This document shows, piece by piece, positions 8,552-16,655 of a stretch of 64,000 bases of DNA. A program made the translations under genes and the position numbers. The notes below the pieces were generated by a model. That model saw only the letters and a program-made list of their open reading frames with translations, searched no databases and was not told the DNA's origin. How positions within the stretch are numbered: position 1 is the first letter of the stretch; every line of letters begins with the position of its first letter. Source of the stretch: Granulicoccus phenolivorans DSM 17626 = NBRC 107789 = JCM 15570 (GTDB lineage Bacteria > Actinomycetota > Actinomycetes > Propionibacteriales > Propionibacteriaceae); NCBI RefSeq assembly GCF_000423085.1, contig NZ_AUHH01000019.1, positions 1 through 64,000 of the forward strand, given 5' to 3'.

Positions 8552-9993
8552 CGAGCGGCTCCGCTGAGGGCGTGCACCAGGGCGTCGACCCCGGGCTGGG
8601 CGGCCAGGTCGTCGAGGATCTTCAGCGCGTCGTCGATCGCGCCGTCGGCCAGCAGGCCGGTGGTGAAGTTGCGGAACTTGGTGTCCACATCGGCGTCGGT
8701 GAACCGGGTCTGCTCGCTGTAGGGGTCGCCGTGGGCGAACTCGCGGTAGTCGGTGTACACCTGATCACCGACGGTGACCTCGATGCTGGCCGGCATCCGC
8801 ACGTTGTGGCCGTGGGCGTCCAGGTCCTCCTTGGCGACCGGGCCCGAGCGCGGCTCGAGCTCGACGGTGACCTTCTCGGCGAAGCCGCGGACCCGCTGAT
8901 CGGCGCGGGCGTCCTCGGTGTGCCAGTTCGGGCCGGGTACGCCGCGGTAGGAGGCGGCCCCCAGCAGGTACGGCAGGGAGAACATCCCGTCGACGGCCGT
9001 CTCCACCGCCGGGGAGTCCATGTGCTTGGCCAGTGCGGCACCGTGCACCCGGGAGGTGATCGCGGTGACGTCGTCGGGCCCGAAGCCGTGCTCGCTCATC
9101 AGGCCGGTGAGCATGTCGATGGAGGAGTTGAGGAACCGGCAGGCCGGGTACGGCTTGTAGGTGACCTCGCCGCACAGCCAGCGCTCCCCCAGCCCCTCGG
9201 TCAGGATCGCCTCGTTCACGTCGACCGAGCCGGCGACCCGCCAGAAGGCGCGTTCCCCGTCGAAGACCGAGGTTTCGGAGGTGAACCCTTCGGCGGCCAG
9301 CAGCGCCGCCTGGACGCCGGCCTCGGCCAGCGTGCCGTACAGGGCGTACTTGGTCATCGGGCGGGGCAGTTCGAGCCCGAACTGCGAGGACGCCGGCAGC
9401 GGCGCGCTGGCCAGCGCGATCCCGAAGGCGTGGCGCATCCGGTCGGCGTCCAGGCCGAGCAGTCGGCCGGTGGCGCTGGTGGCGCCGAAGACGACCGCGG
9501 TGTAGCCGCTGACCTTGCCGAAGACGATCTGGCCGTCCTCGCCGACGGTCAGCGAGCGCATCGACATGGCCACCCGGCTGGCCACCTCGTAGCCGATCAT
9601 GCAGGCCGCGAGGTATTCCTCCCCGGTGTTGCCGTGCCATTCGGCGACCGCGAGTGCCGGCGCGATGACCGCGGCGGCGACGTGTGCCTTGTAGTGGATC
9701 GTGTCGTCGGAGTCGATCGCATTGCTGAGGTGACCGTTGATGTTGGCGGCCGCGGTGACCGGCAGCTTGCTGCCGCCGGCCCCCAGGACGGTCGCCTCGG
9801 GGTTCCCGCCGCGCGCGGTGACGACCCGTTCCAGGATCACGCTGGAGGGGATGGTCCGGCCGGCGACCGCGCAGGCCAGGGTGTCCTTGATCAGCATCGC
9901 GCCGGCCCGCCGGTCGGATTCGGAGATCGCGCTGAAGGGATGGTCGGCGGCGAAGCTCGCCAGCCGGGCGGTGTTGTTCGGGGTGCTGTTCAT
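8548..9993 (-). CDS. MmgE/PrpD family protein
   Basis: A 481-residue member of the MmgE/PrpD family, which includes 2-methylcitrate dehydratase, cis-aconitate decarboxylase and iminodisuccinate epimerase. The N-terminus shows the conserved helix with DTLACAVAGR and the later GNIxGHLxNAIDSDDT-like stretch seen here near residues 80-95, followed by the helical domain. The ATG at 9993 lies 8 bp after the stop of the TRAP binding-protein gene. These enzymes act on tri- or dicarboxylates, which fits a unit headed by a TRAP solute receptor. It may be a dehydratase or isomerase of the imported acid; membership alone does not give the reaction. Confidence 0.85.
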   Translation of the reverse strand: MNSTPNNTARLASFAADHPFSAISESDRRAGAMLIKDTLACAVAGRTIPSSVILERVVTARGGNPEATVLGAGGSKLPVTAAANINGHLSNAIDSDDTIHYKAHVAAAVIAPALAVAEWHGNTGEEYLAACMIGYEVASRVAMSMRSLTVGEDGQIVFGKVSGYTAVVFGATSATGRLLGLDADRMRHAFGIALASAPLPASSQFGLELPRPMTKYALYGTLAEAGVQAALLAAEGFTSETSVFDGERAFWRVAGSVDVNEAILTEGLGERWLCGEVTYKPYPACRFLNSSIDMLTGLMSEHGFGPDDVTAITSRVHGAALAKHMDSPAVETAVDGMFSLPYLLGAASYRGVPGPNWHTEDARADQRVRGFAEKVTVELEPRSGPVAKEDLDAHGHNVRMPASIEVTVGDQVYTDYREFAHGDPYSEQTRFTDADVDTKFRNFTTGLLADGAIDDALKILDDLAAQPGVDALVHALSGAAR

Positions 9994-10001
9994 GGTGCCG
10001 C

Positions 10002-11276
10002 TCACTTCGTGGGTCGATTGGGGACGATGTCGTCGGCGACGATCTTGTCGACGAACGGCTTGACGTTGAGTTGGCCGGACTTCACGTAGGTGTCGATGTC
10101 GGACCAGGTGGTGTTGGCCTGGCCGTAGCCGAGCTGTTCGGCCTCTGCACGCCACTTGTCGTGGCTGGCCTTGAGGTCGCCGATGAAGGCCTGGCCGTCC
10201 ACGCCGGCAGGCGCCTTGCTGGGCAGTTCGGCGGTCTTCTTGTCGAAGTACTGGGTCAGCGCGGCGCGGGCGTCGGGCTGGAATTCGTGGAACTTCACGT
10301 GGTGGGCCTTCGCCTCACTCACCGCATCGGCGTAGGTGGCGAACATGGTCGACTCGATGTGCGCCTGGATGTAGACATCGGCGCGGTCCCACAGCAGCTG
10401 GCGGGCGGCCAGCGGCAGCTCGTCGTAGCGGGACTTGCTCATCGACCAGCCGACCGGGGTGCCGGTCAGCTGGACCTCATGGTCCACCGTCCAGTCGGTG
10501 GTGACCTCGGCCAGGCCCAGCACCTGCGAGGTGGCCAGGGACAGCGCGCCACAGTCGATCACCTTGCGCTGGAAGCTCTGGTACAGCTCCTGGGTCGGGA
10601 CGTCGACCGAGGTCGCACCCAGCGCGGCCAACTGCTCGGCCTGGCCCTTGGTCGACGGACGCACCTGCTTGCCGGCGAACTCCGGCAGCGAGGTGGCCTG
10701 CTGGCCGTTGCACATGATCACCGCCGAGCCGGTCGGCACGGTCGGCAGCAGCGGCTGGACGTCGTTGGCCTGCAGTTCCTCGCGCAGGGCCTTGTTGGTG
10801 GCACCGAACTCGATCCAGGCTCCGGCCATCTGCAGCGAACCCACCACCGGTGAGGTCTGGTGCAGGTACATCGCCTGCGAGGCGTAATCGGCGACCTTGA
10901 AGGTATCGGGATTGAACGCGGAGACGTGCTGGCCCATATCGACCAGGCCCTCGGACATCGCCTTCTCCATGTCCCGGGTGCTGACCCGGGAGGCGGAGTA
11001 GAGCACGTTGAACTTGATCTTGCCGCCGGACCATTCCTCCACGGCCTTGGTCCAGGCCAACGGCGCGGCCGAGTAGTGCGAGTCGGGGCCGGAGGTCAGC
11101 TGCACGGTGTACTCCACCGGCTTCATGTCCGCCAGGGCGGCGATGTACTGCTCCTTGGTCGCCCCGGCCGGTACCCCGTCACCGCCGGCGGTGCTGGATC
11201 CCGTTCCCCCACTGCACGCGCTGACCGTGAGCAGCGCCAGTGCTGCCAGGGGCGCGATCAACTTCTTCCAGTTCAT
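10002..11276 (-). CDS. dctP: TRAP transporter solute-binding lipoprotein (DctP family)
   Basis: A 424-residue periplasmic-type binding protein with a lipoprotein signal: hydrophobic stretch then lipobox VSAC with Cys21. The mature part shows the DctP-family pattern, including AWTKAVEEWSGGKIKF and the RPSTKGQAEQLAALGA region that contains the conserved carboxylate-binding Arg. It is about as long as the second binding protein at 14816-16093 and clearly paralogous (shared GATKEQY start of the mature protein). No permease gene follows; it heads the nine-gene catabolic unit and may use the fused permease at 12694-14799. Its promoter carries the shared operator (11295-11337). Confidence 0.9.
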   Translation of the reverse strand: MNWKKLIAPLAALALLTVSACSGGTGSSTAGGDGVPAGATKEQYIAALADMKPVEYTVQLTSGPDSHYSAAPLAWTKAVEEWSGGKIKFNVLYSASRVSTRDMEKAMSEGLVDMGQHVSAFNPDTFKVADYASQAMYLHQTSPVVGSLQMAGAWIEFGATNKALREELQANDVQPLLPTVPTGSAVIMCNGQQATSLPEFAGKQVRPSTKGQAEQLAALGATSVDVPTQELYQSFQRKVIDCGALSLATSQVLGLAEVTTDWTVDHEVQLTGTPVGWSMSKSRYDELPLAARQLLWDRADVYIQAHIESTMFATYADAVSEAKAHHVKFHEFQPDARAALTQYFDKKTAELPSKAPAGVDGQAFIGDLKASHDKWRAEAEQLGYGQANTTWSDIDTYVKSGQLNVKPFVDKIVADDIVPNRPTK

Positions 11277-11294
11277 CCTTGAACCTCCATGCTC

Positions 11295-11337
11295 CGCATT
11301 TTCGCTGCAGTCTACGAAATATCGTGATGTTCAGCAA
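11295..11337 (-). promoter_or_regulatory. sigma70-like promoter with duplicated CG-N6-CG operator
   Basis: On the minus strand: -35 TTGCTG (11332-11337), 17-bp spacer, -10 TAGACT (11309-11314). Two 10-bp elements flank the -10: CGATATTTCG at 11315-11324 and CGAAAATGCG at 11295-11304, 20 bp apart. The same layout precedes the genes starting at 24306, 32857 and 48437. Operator centre to ATG is about 34 bp. The IclR gene next door is the candidate regulator (inference). Confidence 0.65.
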
Positions 11338-11355
11338 GGGGTCGTTAACCAGAAA

Positions 11356-11386
11356 GGGCCGGTCCCGCGTATCGCGGAACCGGCCC
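11356..11386 (-). terminator. intrinsic terminator after the IclR gene
   Basis: A 14-bp stem with one mismatch (arm starting GGGCCGGT at 11356, arm ending ACCGGCCC at 11386) and a 3-base loop. On the minus strand it is followed by a short T run. It sits 31 bp past the IclR stop and just upstream of the next promoter, so it separates the two transcription units. Confidence 0.7.
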
Positions 11387-11417
11387 CTCGGAGGTGGCAG
11401 CGTTGTTTCGGAACAGC

Positions 11418-12206
11418 TCAGTTCGGAAAAACTGCCCGGCGTACCTCGATCAGCTTGCCGAGCAACTCGTCATGGGCGGGGAGCACGCGTTCCGACGGCC
11501 CGATCATGCCCAGGGCGATGCTCTGCCCGCCCACCACGCCGGCCACGGCCAGCGAGCTGACCCCCATGGTGCCCTCGTTGTTGGCCGCGAACCAGCCCCG
11601 GGCCACGCTCTCCTCGATCTCGGCCTCCAGCGTGCTGGGGTCGGTGGTCGTGTGCGGCGTACGCCGGGTGAGCGGCTTGAGTCGCAGCAGGTGGCCCCGT
11701 TCGTCGGCCGGCAGCGCCGACAGCAACGCCTTCCCCAGCGCCGTGGCATGGATGGTGAAGGTGTCCCCGGCGTTGAGCACGTAGCGCAGCCGGTGCCGCC
11801 CCTCGCCGACGGCCAGGGTCTTGATCCGGTCGCCCTCGAGGATGGCGGCGGCACAGGTCTCCTCCGAACGTTCGGCAAGCAGCGCCGCCGCCTCGGCCGC
11901 GAAGGCCTGCAGAGAACCGGTGCCGGTGACCTCGTCGGCCAGATACTGCAGGCGACTGGTCGGGTAGTACCGCCGGGTCGACGGCGTACGCATCAGATAG
12001 CCGATCTGGTACAGCGTGTCGAGCAGGTCCGAACTGCTGCTCTCGGGCATGTCGAGCAGCCGGGCCACCTCGGACTTGGTCAGTTCCCGTTTCTCCCGCG
12101 AGAAGATCTCGAACACCGCCATGGCCCGGGCCGCAGCCGGGACCGGTAGACCCTTGGTGGCTCCACCATTGCGGCCGGTGGAACGTTTTGTCGGGGCGTC
12201 GGCCAT
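11418..12206 (-). CDS. IclR family transcriptional regulator
   Basis: A 262-residue IclR-type regulator: N-terminal winged helix-turn-helix (about 25-85, with LTKSEVARLLDMPESSSSDLL-like recognition segment at 42-62) and a C-terminal effector-binding domain with the family pattern FTIHATALGKALLSALP. The ATG at 12206 has GAGAGGA upstream; longer frames upstream are not supported by a ribosome site. It is the only DNA-binding regulator I can identify in the window, sits between the TRAP genes and the large catabolic unit, and is therefore the candidate for the shared promoter operator. Whether it represses or activates cannot be told; IclR regulators of aromatic catabolism are often activators responding to a pathway acid. 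Confidence 0.92.
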   Translation of the reverse strand: MADAPTKRSTGRNGGATKGLPVPAAARAMAVFEIFSREKRELTKSEVARLLDMPESSSSDLLDTLYQIGYLMRTPSTRRYYPTSRLQYLADEVTGTGSLQAFAAEAAALLAERSEETCAAAILEGDRIKTLAVGEGRHRLRYVLNAGDTFTIHATALGKALLSALPADERGHLLRLKPLTRRTPHTTTDPSTLEAEIEESVARGWFAANNEGTMGVSSLAVAGVVGGQSIALGMIGPSERVLPAHDELLGKLIEVRRAVFPN

Positions 12207-12233
12207 CGTCGATCCTCTCTCCAGAGCAGTCAG

Positions 12234-12255
12234 CGCCGGACCGGCAGGTCCGGCG
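12234..12255 (-). terminator. hairpin between NTF2-like and IclR genes
   Basis: Perfect 9-bp GC-rich stem (CGCCGGACC / GGTCCGGCG) with a GGCA loop. It lies 10 bp beyond the NTF2-like stop and 28 bp before the IclR start on the same strand. There is no T run, so it may be a weak terminator or partial attenuator between the TRAP unit and the regulator. Confidence 0.5.
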
Positions 12256-12264
12256 TGGCTCAGC

Positions 12265-12672
12265 CTAGCCGCCAAGCGAGGATCCGATCCCGGGAATGCT
12301 GCGGACTGCCACCCACCGCTTGATCCGACCGTCGGGGGCGAAGGTGCCCAGCCCGAAGGAACTGGAGCGCATCGGCCCACCCTTGGTCTCATAGACCGTG
12401 GTCGACAGGATGCAGCGATCCTCGGCGATCCACAGTTCGTCGATCTCGTGGTACCAGCCCCGCGTACGCCGCCGCTCGACCAGCAGGCGCTGCAGGTCCT
12501 CGCGGCCCTGCGCCTCGGCCAGCGGGCCGCCGGTCTCGTAGGGCGGATGGGAGTAGAAGCAGTCCTCGGTGAACAGCTCGGCCACCTCGGTCAGCCGCCC
12601 GGCCTCCAGCCGCTCCAGGTACTCCTTGACGGTGGTGGCCACCGCGTCCCGGCTCGGAAATTGCTCGCTCAT
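12265..12672 (-). CDS. NTF2-like / SnoaL-fold protein
   Basis: A 135-residue single-domain NTF2-like protein: N-terminal helix with YLERLEAGRLTEVAELFTEDC, then a curved beta sheet including WYHEIDELWIAEDRCILSTT. The fold is shared by SnoaL cyclases, ketosteroid isomerase-like enzymes and ring-hydroxylating dioxygenase beta subunits. The size and the FTEDCFYSHPPYETGG segment fit SnoaL-like proteins best; it may be an isomerase, dehydratase or lactone-forming enzyme, or a small oxygenase partner. It is encoded 21 bp downstream of the TRAP permease, so it is probably co-transcribed with transport. Confidence 0.8.
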   Translation of the reverse strand: MSEQFPSRDAVATTVKEYLERLEAGRLTEVAELFTEDCFYSHPPYETGGPLAEAQGREDLQRLLVERRRTRGWYHEIDELWIAEDRCILSTTVYETKGGPMRSSSFGLGTFAPDGRIKRWVAVRSIPGIGSSLGG

Positions 12673-12693
12673 GGGTTGTCTCTCCTTCGTTCC

Positions 12694-14799
12694 TTATTCC
12701 TGGCTCATCAGACTGGGTAGCCAGGTCACCGCATCGGGGACGAAGATCATCGCCACCAGCAGCAGAATCGGCCACGGCAGCACCATCAGCACCGCCTTGA
12801 ACATGTCCGGCAGGGTGATCTTGTGCCCGACGTTCACTTCGGGGTCCTGGACGATCGAGTGCACCACGTAGGTGAGAATGCCGACCGGGGGCGTGATCAC
12901 CGCGAGTTCGCAGAGCACGACGATGAACACACCGAACCAGACCGGGGACACCCCGAGGGCGGCCAGGGTGGGCATCAGGATCGGCACGGTGACCAGCATC
13001 ATCGCCAGCGAGTCCATGAACATGCCGAGGATGATGTACACCCCGATCAGCAGGAACAGGAACTCCACCCGGCCGAACCCGACCTTCGAGACCCCGTCGA
13101 CCAGATGGTCGATCAGGCCGGTGACCGACAGGAACCGGGTGAACACGTGCGCGCCGATCAGCAGCAGCGCGAGCGCGCCCATCGTGCTGACGGTGTCGGT
13201 GAACGACTGCCACAGGGTCTTCAGCACCGTGCCCTTGCCGCGCTGGGCCCAGATCGCGATCGGGATCGCACACAGGGCACCCAGGGCGCCGACCTCGGTC
13301 GCGGTGAAGGTACCGGTGAACATGCCCAGCAGCACGACCAGGACCAGGACCGGGATCGGCCAGATCGAGCCGAGACTGCTCCAGCGTCCGCTCCAGGTGC
13401 CGCGGGGGCGGGCAATTCCCTTGCCGCCGCCGGCCATTTCCGGTCGGATGATCGAGATCACGACCACCGCGACCATGTAGACCGCCACCAGGACCAGGCC
13501 CGGGCCGAGGCCCGCCATCAGCTGCGGCCCCACCGGGACCTCGGCGACGCCGGCGTAGATCACCATGAACAGGCTCGGTGGCAGCAGGTGCGCGACCGAC
13601 CCGGAGAACAGCACCGATCCGGTGGCCAGCTTCTTGTCGTAGCCCGCCTTCAGCATCTCCGGAACCCCGGCGCGGGTGAGCGCGTACGCCATCCCGAACG
13701 AGGACCCCGAGATGGAGGCCAGCCCGGCGCCGGCGGCGGTGGTCCCGACCGCGAGGCCACCGGGGAGCCAGCCGAACCATTGCTTGGCGAAGGTGTACAG
13801 GTGCTCGGTGACCCCGGACCGGGACAGCAGCATGCCCATCACGATGAACATCGGCAGCACGGTCAGCGACCAGCTGGCGGTGCTCTCGTACGGCATCCGG
13901 GCGAGTACGCCGATCGTGGCGCGCTCTCCCAGCATGGCGTACAGACCCATCAGGGCCGGAACCGTCATCGCGACCCCGACGGGGATCTTCAGCATCATCA
14001 GCACGATCATCAGCACGATCCCGAGGATCCCGACCGTGCCCTTGTCGTCGGTGGTGAACATCGCCACGCTGCACCCCACGAGGATCACCGCGACCACCAG
14101 GCGCCAGATCAGCCGGCTGGTCCGCGTCCCGTTACCGGAATCGTGCTGAACCTCGATCTCATCGTGGTCCAGGCCGGTGGGGTGCGGCTCGTCGAACTCG
14201 GCGAGTTGCTCGTGGGTGGCCCGCTTCGGCAGCCGCAGCGTCTCCACCGCCTGGACGGCGATCGCGATCGCCATCAGGGCGAAGCCGAGCGGCACCAGGT
14301 ACATCGTCGGCCAGATCGGCATCGCCGAGACCCCGGCGGTCGCCTTGATGGCGGTCTTGGCCAGCGCTTCCTGCAGGCCGTACCAGGTGAATCCCAGCGC
14401 CAGCACGAAGGACACGATGTCCCCCAGCAGCAGGAAGTTCTTCTGCACCGGCCGGGGAGCCAGATCGTAGGCCAGGCGCGCTTCGATGTGCTCGTTGCGC
14501 TGCTGGGCCCAGACCATGCCGAGCAGGAAGATCGCCGGCATGTACCAGTAGGCACCGATTTCCAGGGTGCCGTGCAGGGATCCCAGCGGGGTCTTGCGGG
14601 CCAGCGCGTTCACCACGGTGTGGATCATCAGCAGCGCCACGGCGATGGTCGCCGGGATGCCGAACGCTCCGATCACCTTGTTGATCCGGTCGGCCACCGG
14701 GTGCGCGGAGCGCTGTGGCTGTTCCGGTGGTGGCGCCACCGGATCGGTGGGCGCCGTGCTGCCGGCCCCCATGGCCGGCGTCTCGCTCACTTGAGTCAT
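12694..14799 (-). CDS. TRAP transporter fused permease (DctQ-DctM)
   Basis: A 701-residue integral membrane protein joining both TRAP membrane components. Residues about 35-200 form the DctQ-like part with four hydrophobic segments (for example GIPATIAVALLMIHTVVNAL), a charged linker follows near 200-225, and the remainder is the DctM-like large subunit with many helices, including the GSVAHLLPPSLFMVIYAGVAEVPVGPQ re-entrant-type region split over residues near 395-425. It imports organic acids by ion symport with an extracytoplasmic receptor. It lies 16 bp after the receptor gene 14816-16093 and is the only permease for the two receptors in the window. Confidence 0.92.
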   Translation of the reverse strand: MTQVSETPAMGAGSTAPTDPVAPPPEQPQRSAHPVADRINKVIGAFGIPATIAVALLMIHTVVNALARKTPLGSLHGTLEIGAYWYMPAIFLLGMVWAQQRNEHIEARLAYDLAPRPVQKNFLLLGDIVSFVLALGFTWYGLQEALAKTAIKATAGVSAMPIWPTMYLVPLGFALMAIAIAVQAVETLRLPKRATHEQLAEFDEPHPTGLDHDEIEVQHDSGNGTRTSRLIWRLVVAVILVGCSVAMFTTDDKGTVGILGIVLMIVLMMLKIPVGVAMTVPALMGLYAMLGERATIGVLARMPYESTASWSLTVLPMFIVMGMLLSRSGVTEHLYTFAKQWFGWLPGGLAVGTTAAGAGLASISGSSFGMAYALTRAGVPEMLKAGYDKKLATGSVLFSGSVAHLLPPSLFMVIYAGVAEVPVGPQLMAGLGPGLVLVAVYMVAVVVISIIRPEMAGGGKGIARPRGTWSGRWSSLGSIWPIPVLVLVVLLGMFTGTFTATEVGALGALCAIPIAIWAQRGKGTVLKTLWQSFTDTVSTMGALALLLIGAHVFTRFLSVTGLIDHLVDGVSKVGFGRVEFLFLLIGVYIILGMFMDSLAMMLVTVPILMPTLAALGVSPVWFGVFIVVLCELAVITPPVGILTYVVHSIVQDPEVNVGHKITLPDMFKAVLMVLPWPILLLVAMIFVPDAVTWLPSLMSQE

Positions 14800-14815
14800 G
14801 GTTGTCCCGTTCTGC

Positions 14816-16093
14816 TCACTTGCTCGGGCGGTGCTTGGACAGCACCTCGGTGGTCAGTCGATCGACCAGGGGCTTGACGTCGACCGGATTGGCGGCCAGG
14901 TACTTGTCGACCTCGCCCCAGGAGACGTTGTTGGAGTAGCCGAGTTCGCCGACGATGCCGCCCCACTTGTCGCTGGTCTGGCGGGCGTTGGCGACGAACT
15001 GGTTTCCGTCGGCGTTCTTCACCCTGGCCGGAAGCTTGCTCACCTGGTTCTCCTGCTCGGCGGTGATCTTGGCGCGGGCATCCTCGGCCAGCGGCGCGAA
15101 CTGCATGCCGCGCTTGTTGGCCTGCTCGACGGCGGTGCCGAACTGACCCAGCAGCGCGGTCTTCAGATAGGCGGTGTAGTACGCGTCGAGGCGGTCGTAC
15201 ATCAGCTGCTTGGCCGCCAGCGGCAGTGCGTCCCACTTCTGCGAGGACACGGCCACGCCGCCGTTGCTGGCCGACAGCATCACGCTCGGGTCGGAGGTCC
15301 AACCCTTGGCGACCTCGTTCAGCGACATCGACAGCGTCAGCGACGGGACGGTCACCGCGCAATCGACGGTGCCACGCTGCAGCGCCTGGTACAGCTCCTG
15401 GGTCGGGATGTCCGACGCGGTCGCCCCGAGGGCCTCGATGATCGGCACGTTGGCCGGCGAGCTGGCCCGGATCTGCTTGCCGCGGAAGTCGGACAGCTTG
15501 GAGGCCGGGGCGTCCTTGCAGATGAAGGTGGTGTTGCCCAGCGGGCTGGACGGGATGATGAGTTCCATCCCCTGGCTCGCGGCTTCCTGGCGGATCGAGG
15601 CCTCGGTGTAGGTGAAGTCGATCCAGGTGGCGGCCATCTGCAACTGCCCGGCGATCGGGTCGGTCTTGTTCAGGAACATGAGATCGGTCAGCAGCGCATT
15701 GTTCGGGAAGCGCTCCGGCTCGGTGTAGAGCAGCACGTAGCCGCTGTCGACCAGGCCGTCGGCGATGCCGTTGGCCATCTGGTACACCGGGACCCGCGAA
15801 CCGGAGTAGAGGATGTCGAACTTGATCTTGCCGCCGGACCATTCCTCGACCGCCTTGGCCCAGGCCTCCTGGGGCGACGAGGTCTGTGAGCCCTCGGAGG
15901 TCGGCAGCTGCATCGACAGGGTCACCGGCTCCATACCGGCCAGCGCGGCGGTGTACTGCTCCTTGGTCGCCCCCACGGCCACCGATTCACCGCCGCCGCC
16001 ACTGCCGGCGCTGCCGGAACCGCAGGCGGACAACAGCAGGACCAGCACCGACAGCAATGCCGAGATTCCCAGCATCCTTCGATTCTTGAACAT
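14816..16093 (-). CDS. dctP: TRAP transporter solute-binding lipoprotein (DctP family), second copy
   Basis: A 425-residue lipoprotein with lipobox LSAC (Cys24) after a hydrophobic signal. The mature chain matches the paralogue at 10002-11276 in layout (GATKEQYTAALAGM, EEWSGGKIKFDILYSGSRV) but the ligand-pocket region differs, so the two receptors may serve different acids. The ATG at 16093 was chosen because the signal peptide starts there; the 16 extra residues available upstream look unlike a signal. It heads the TRAP unit. A weak copy of the shared operator is 81-110 bp upstream. Confidence 0.9.
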   Translation of the reverse strand: MFKNRRMLGISALLSVLVLLLSACGSGSAGSGGGGESVAVGATKEQYTAALAGMEPVTLSMQLPTSEGSQTSSPQEAWAKAVEEWSGGKIKFDILYSGSRVPVYQMANGIADGLVDSGYVLLYTEPERFPNNALLTDLMFLNKTDPIAGQLQMAATWIDFTYTEASIRQEAASQGMELIIPSSPLGNTTFICKDAPASKLSDFRGKQIRASSPANVPIIEALGATASDIPTQELYQALQRGTVDCAVTVPSLTLSMSLNEVAKGWTSDPSVMLSASNGGVAVSSQKWDALPLAAKQLMYDRLDAYYTAYLKTALLGQFGTAVEQANKRGMQFAPLAEDARAKITAEQENQVSKLPARVKNADGNQFVANARQTSDKWGGIVGELGYSNNVSWGEVDKYLAANPVDVKPLVDRLTTEVLSKHRPSK

Positions 16094-16173
16094 GGAGACT
16101 CCCTCGTCTCTGGAACACCTACACAGCAGGACACGACGCACGGAGGAGATCCTCGGACATGTCGTCGATATGT

Positions 16174-16203
16174 CGGAATCTCGGCATCTGTGCCGTTATT
16201 CCG
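16174..16203 (-). promoter_or_regulatory. divergent copy of the shared operator upstream of the TRAP unit
   Basis: On the minus strand two elements, CGGAATAACG and CGAGATTCCG, lie 20 bp apart, the same period as in the four strong sites. The flank GGTTAA before the first element also matches the site upstream of 24306. There is no good -10 between the elements, and the spacing to the ATG (about 95 bp) is longer, so this is a weaker call. Confidence 0.35.
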
Positions 16204-16296
16204 CGTTAACCGTAGCAAGGGGAGGCATCCAGGGTCAATGCCTTACCGTTCGGAGCCCGCCACCACAAGCTAAAACAATTTCCGACTACAGAAACT

Positions 16297-16328
16297 ATCC
16301 GGCCGACCCCCAGGAGGGTCGGCCGGAT
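16297..16328 (-). terminator. strong hairpin terminator after the HicB-like gene
   Basis: Perfect 13-bp stem (ATCCGGCCGACCC at 16297-16309 with its complement at 16316-16328) and a 6-base loop. It lies 45 bp past the end of the unit that starts at 24306. On the minus strand it is followed by AGTTTC and later TTGTTTT. It probably ends that unit; its symmetry would also work on the other strand. Confidence 0.75.
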
Positions 16329-16372
16329 CGACAGTTTCCGTATTTTCGATCGTTCTTCGATGTGTCGGTGAA

Positions 16373-16642
16373 TCAGTCGACCACGACGATGTCCAGCGGG
16401 GCAATCATCTCCACCGGGAGCGGCTGCCACAGTTCGCTGCGATCCGGCGTCCCCAGGTCGGGCCGGTCCTTGGCGAACTTCTCCACCAGGACCTCCGACA
16501 ACTCACCGACCGCCTCCAGCATGGTCGCGCCGTGCGTCACCAGCCCCGGTACGCCCAGGCACCGGGCCAGGTAGCCGGATTCGGAATAGCTGGTGGCCAC
16601 CAGCAGGCGCCACTCCTGGCCGCCATCGAAGGTCTGTGCCAT
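16373..16642 (-). CDS. HicB-like (type II antitoxin fold) protein without HicA
   Basis: An 89-residue protein resembling the HicB partial RNase-H fold: short beta strands EWRLLVATSYSESGYLARC, then GVPGLVTHGATMLEAVGELSEVLVEKF, the usual 'pelpGxxThGdTxeEA' pattern. The ATG at 16642 has AGGAGT upstream and follows the acyl-CoA dehydrogenase stop by 13 bp; the next frame extension overlaps that gene. No HicA-like gene is adjacent, and no DNA-binding extension follows the fold. As the last gene of a catabolic unit it is more likely a stand-alone regulatory or accessory protein than half of a toxin-antitoxin pair. Function unknown. Confidence 0.65.
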   Translation of the reverse strand: MAQTFDGGQEWRLLVATSYSESGYLARCLGVPGLVTHGATMLEAVGELSEVLVEKFAKDRPDLGTPDRSELWQPLPVEMIAPLDIVVVD

Positions 16643-16655
16643 GGCTGGACTCCTG

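Noticed and set aside
16373-16642. HicAB toxin-antitoxin module
   Set aside because: No HicA-like frame on either side; the gene is embedded in a metabolic unit.
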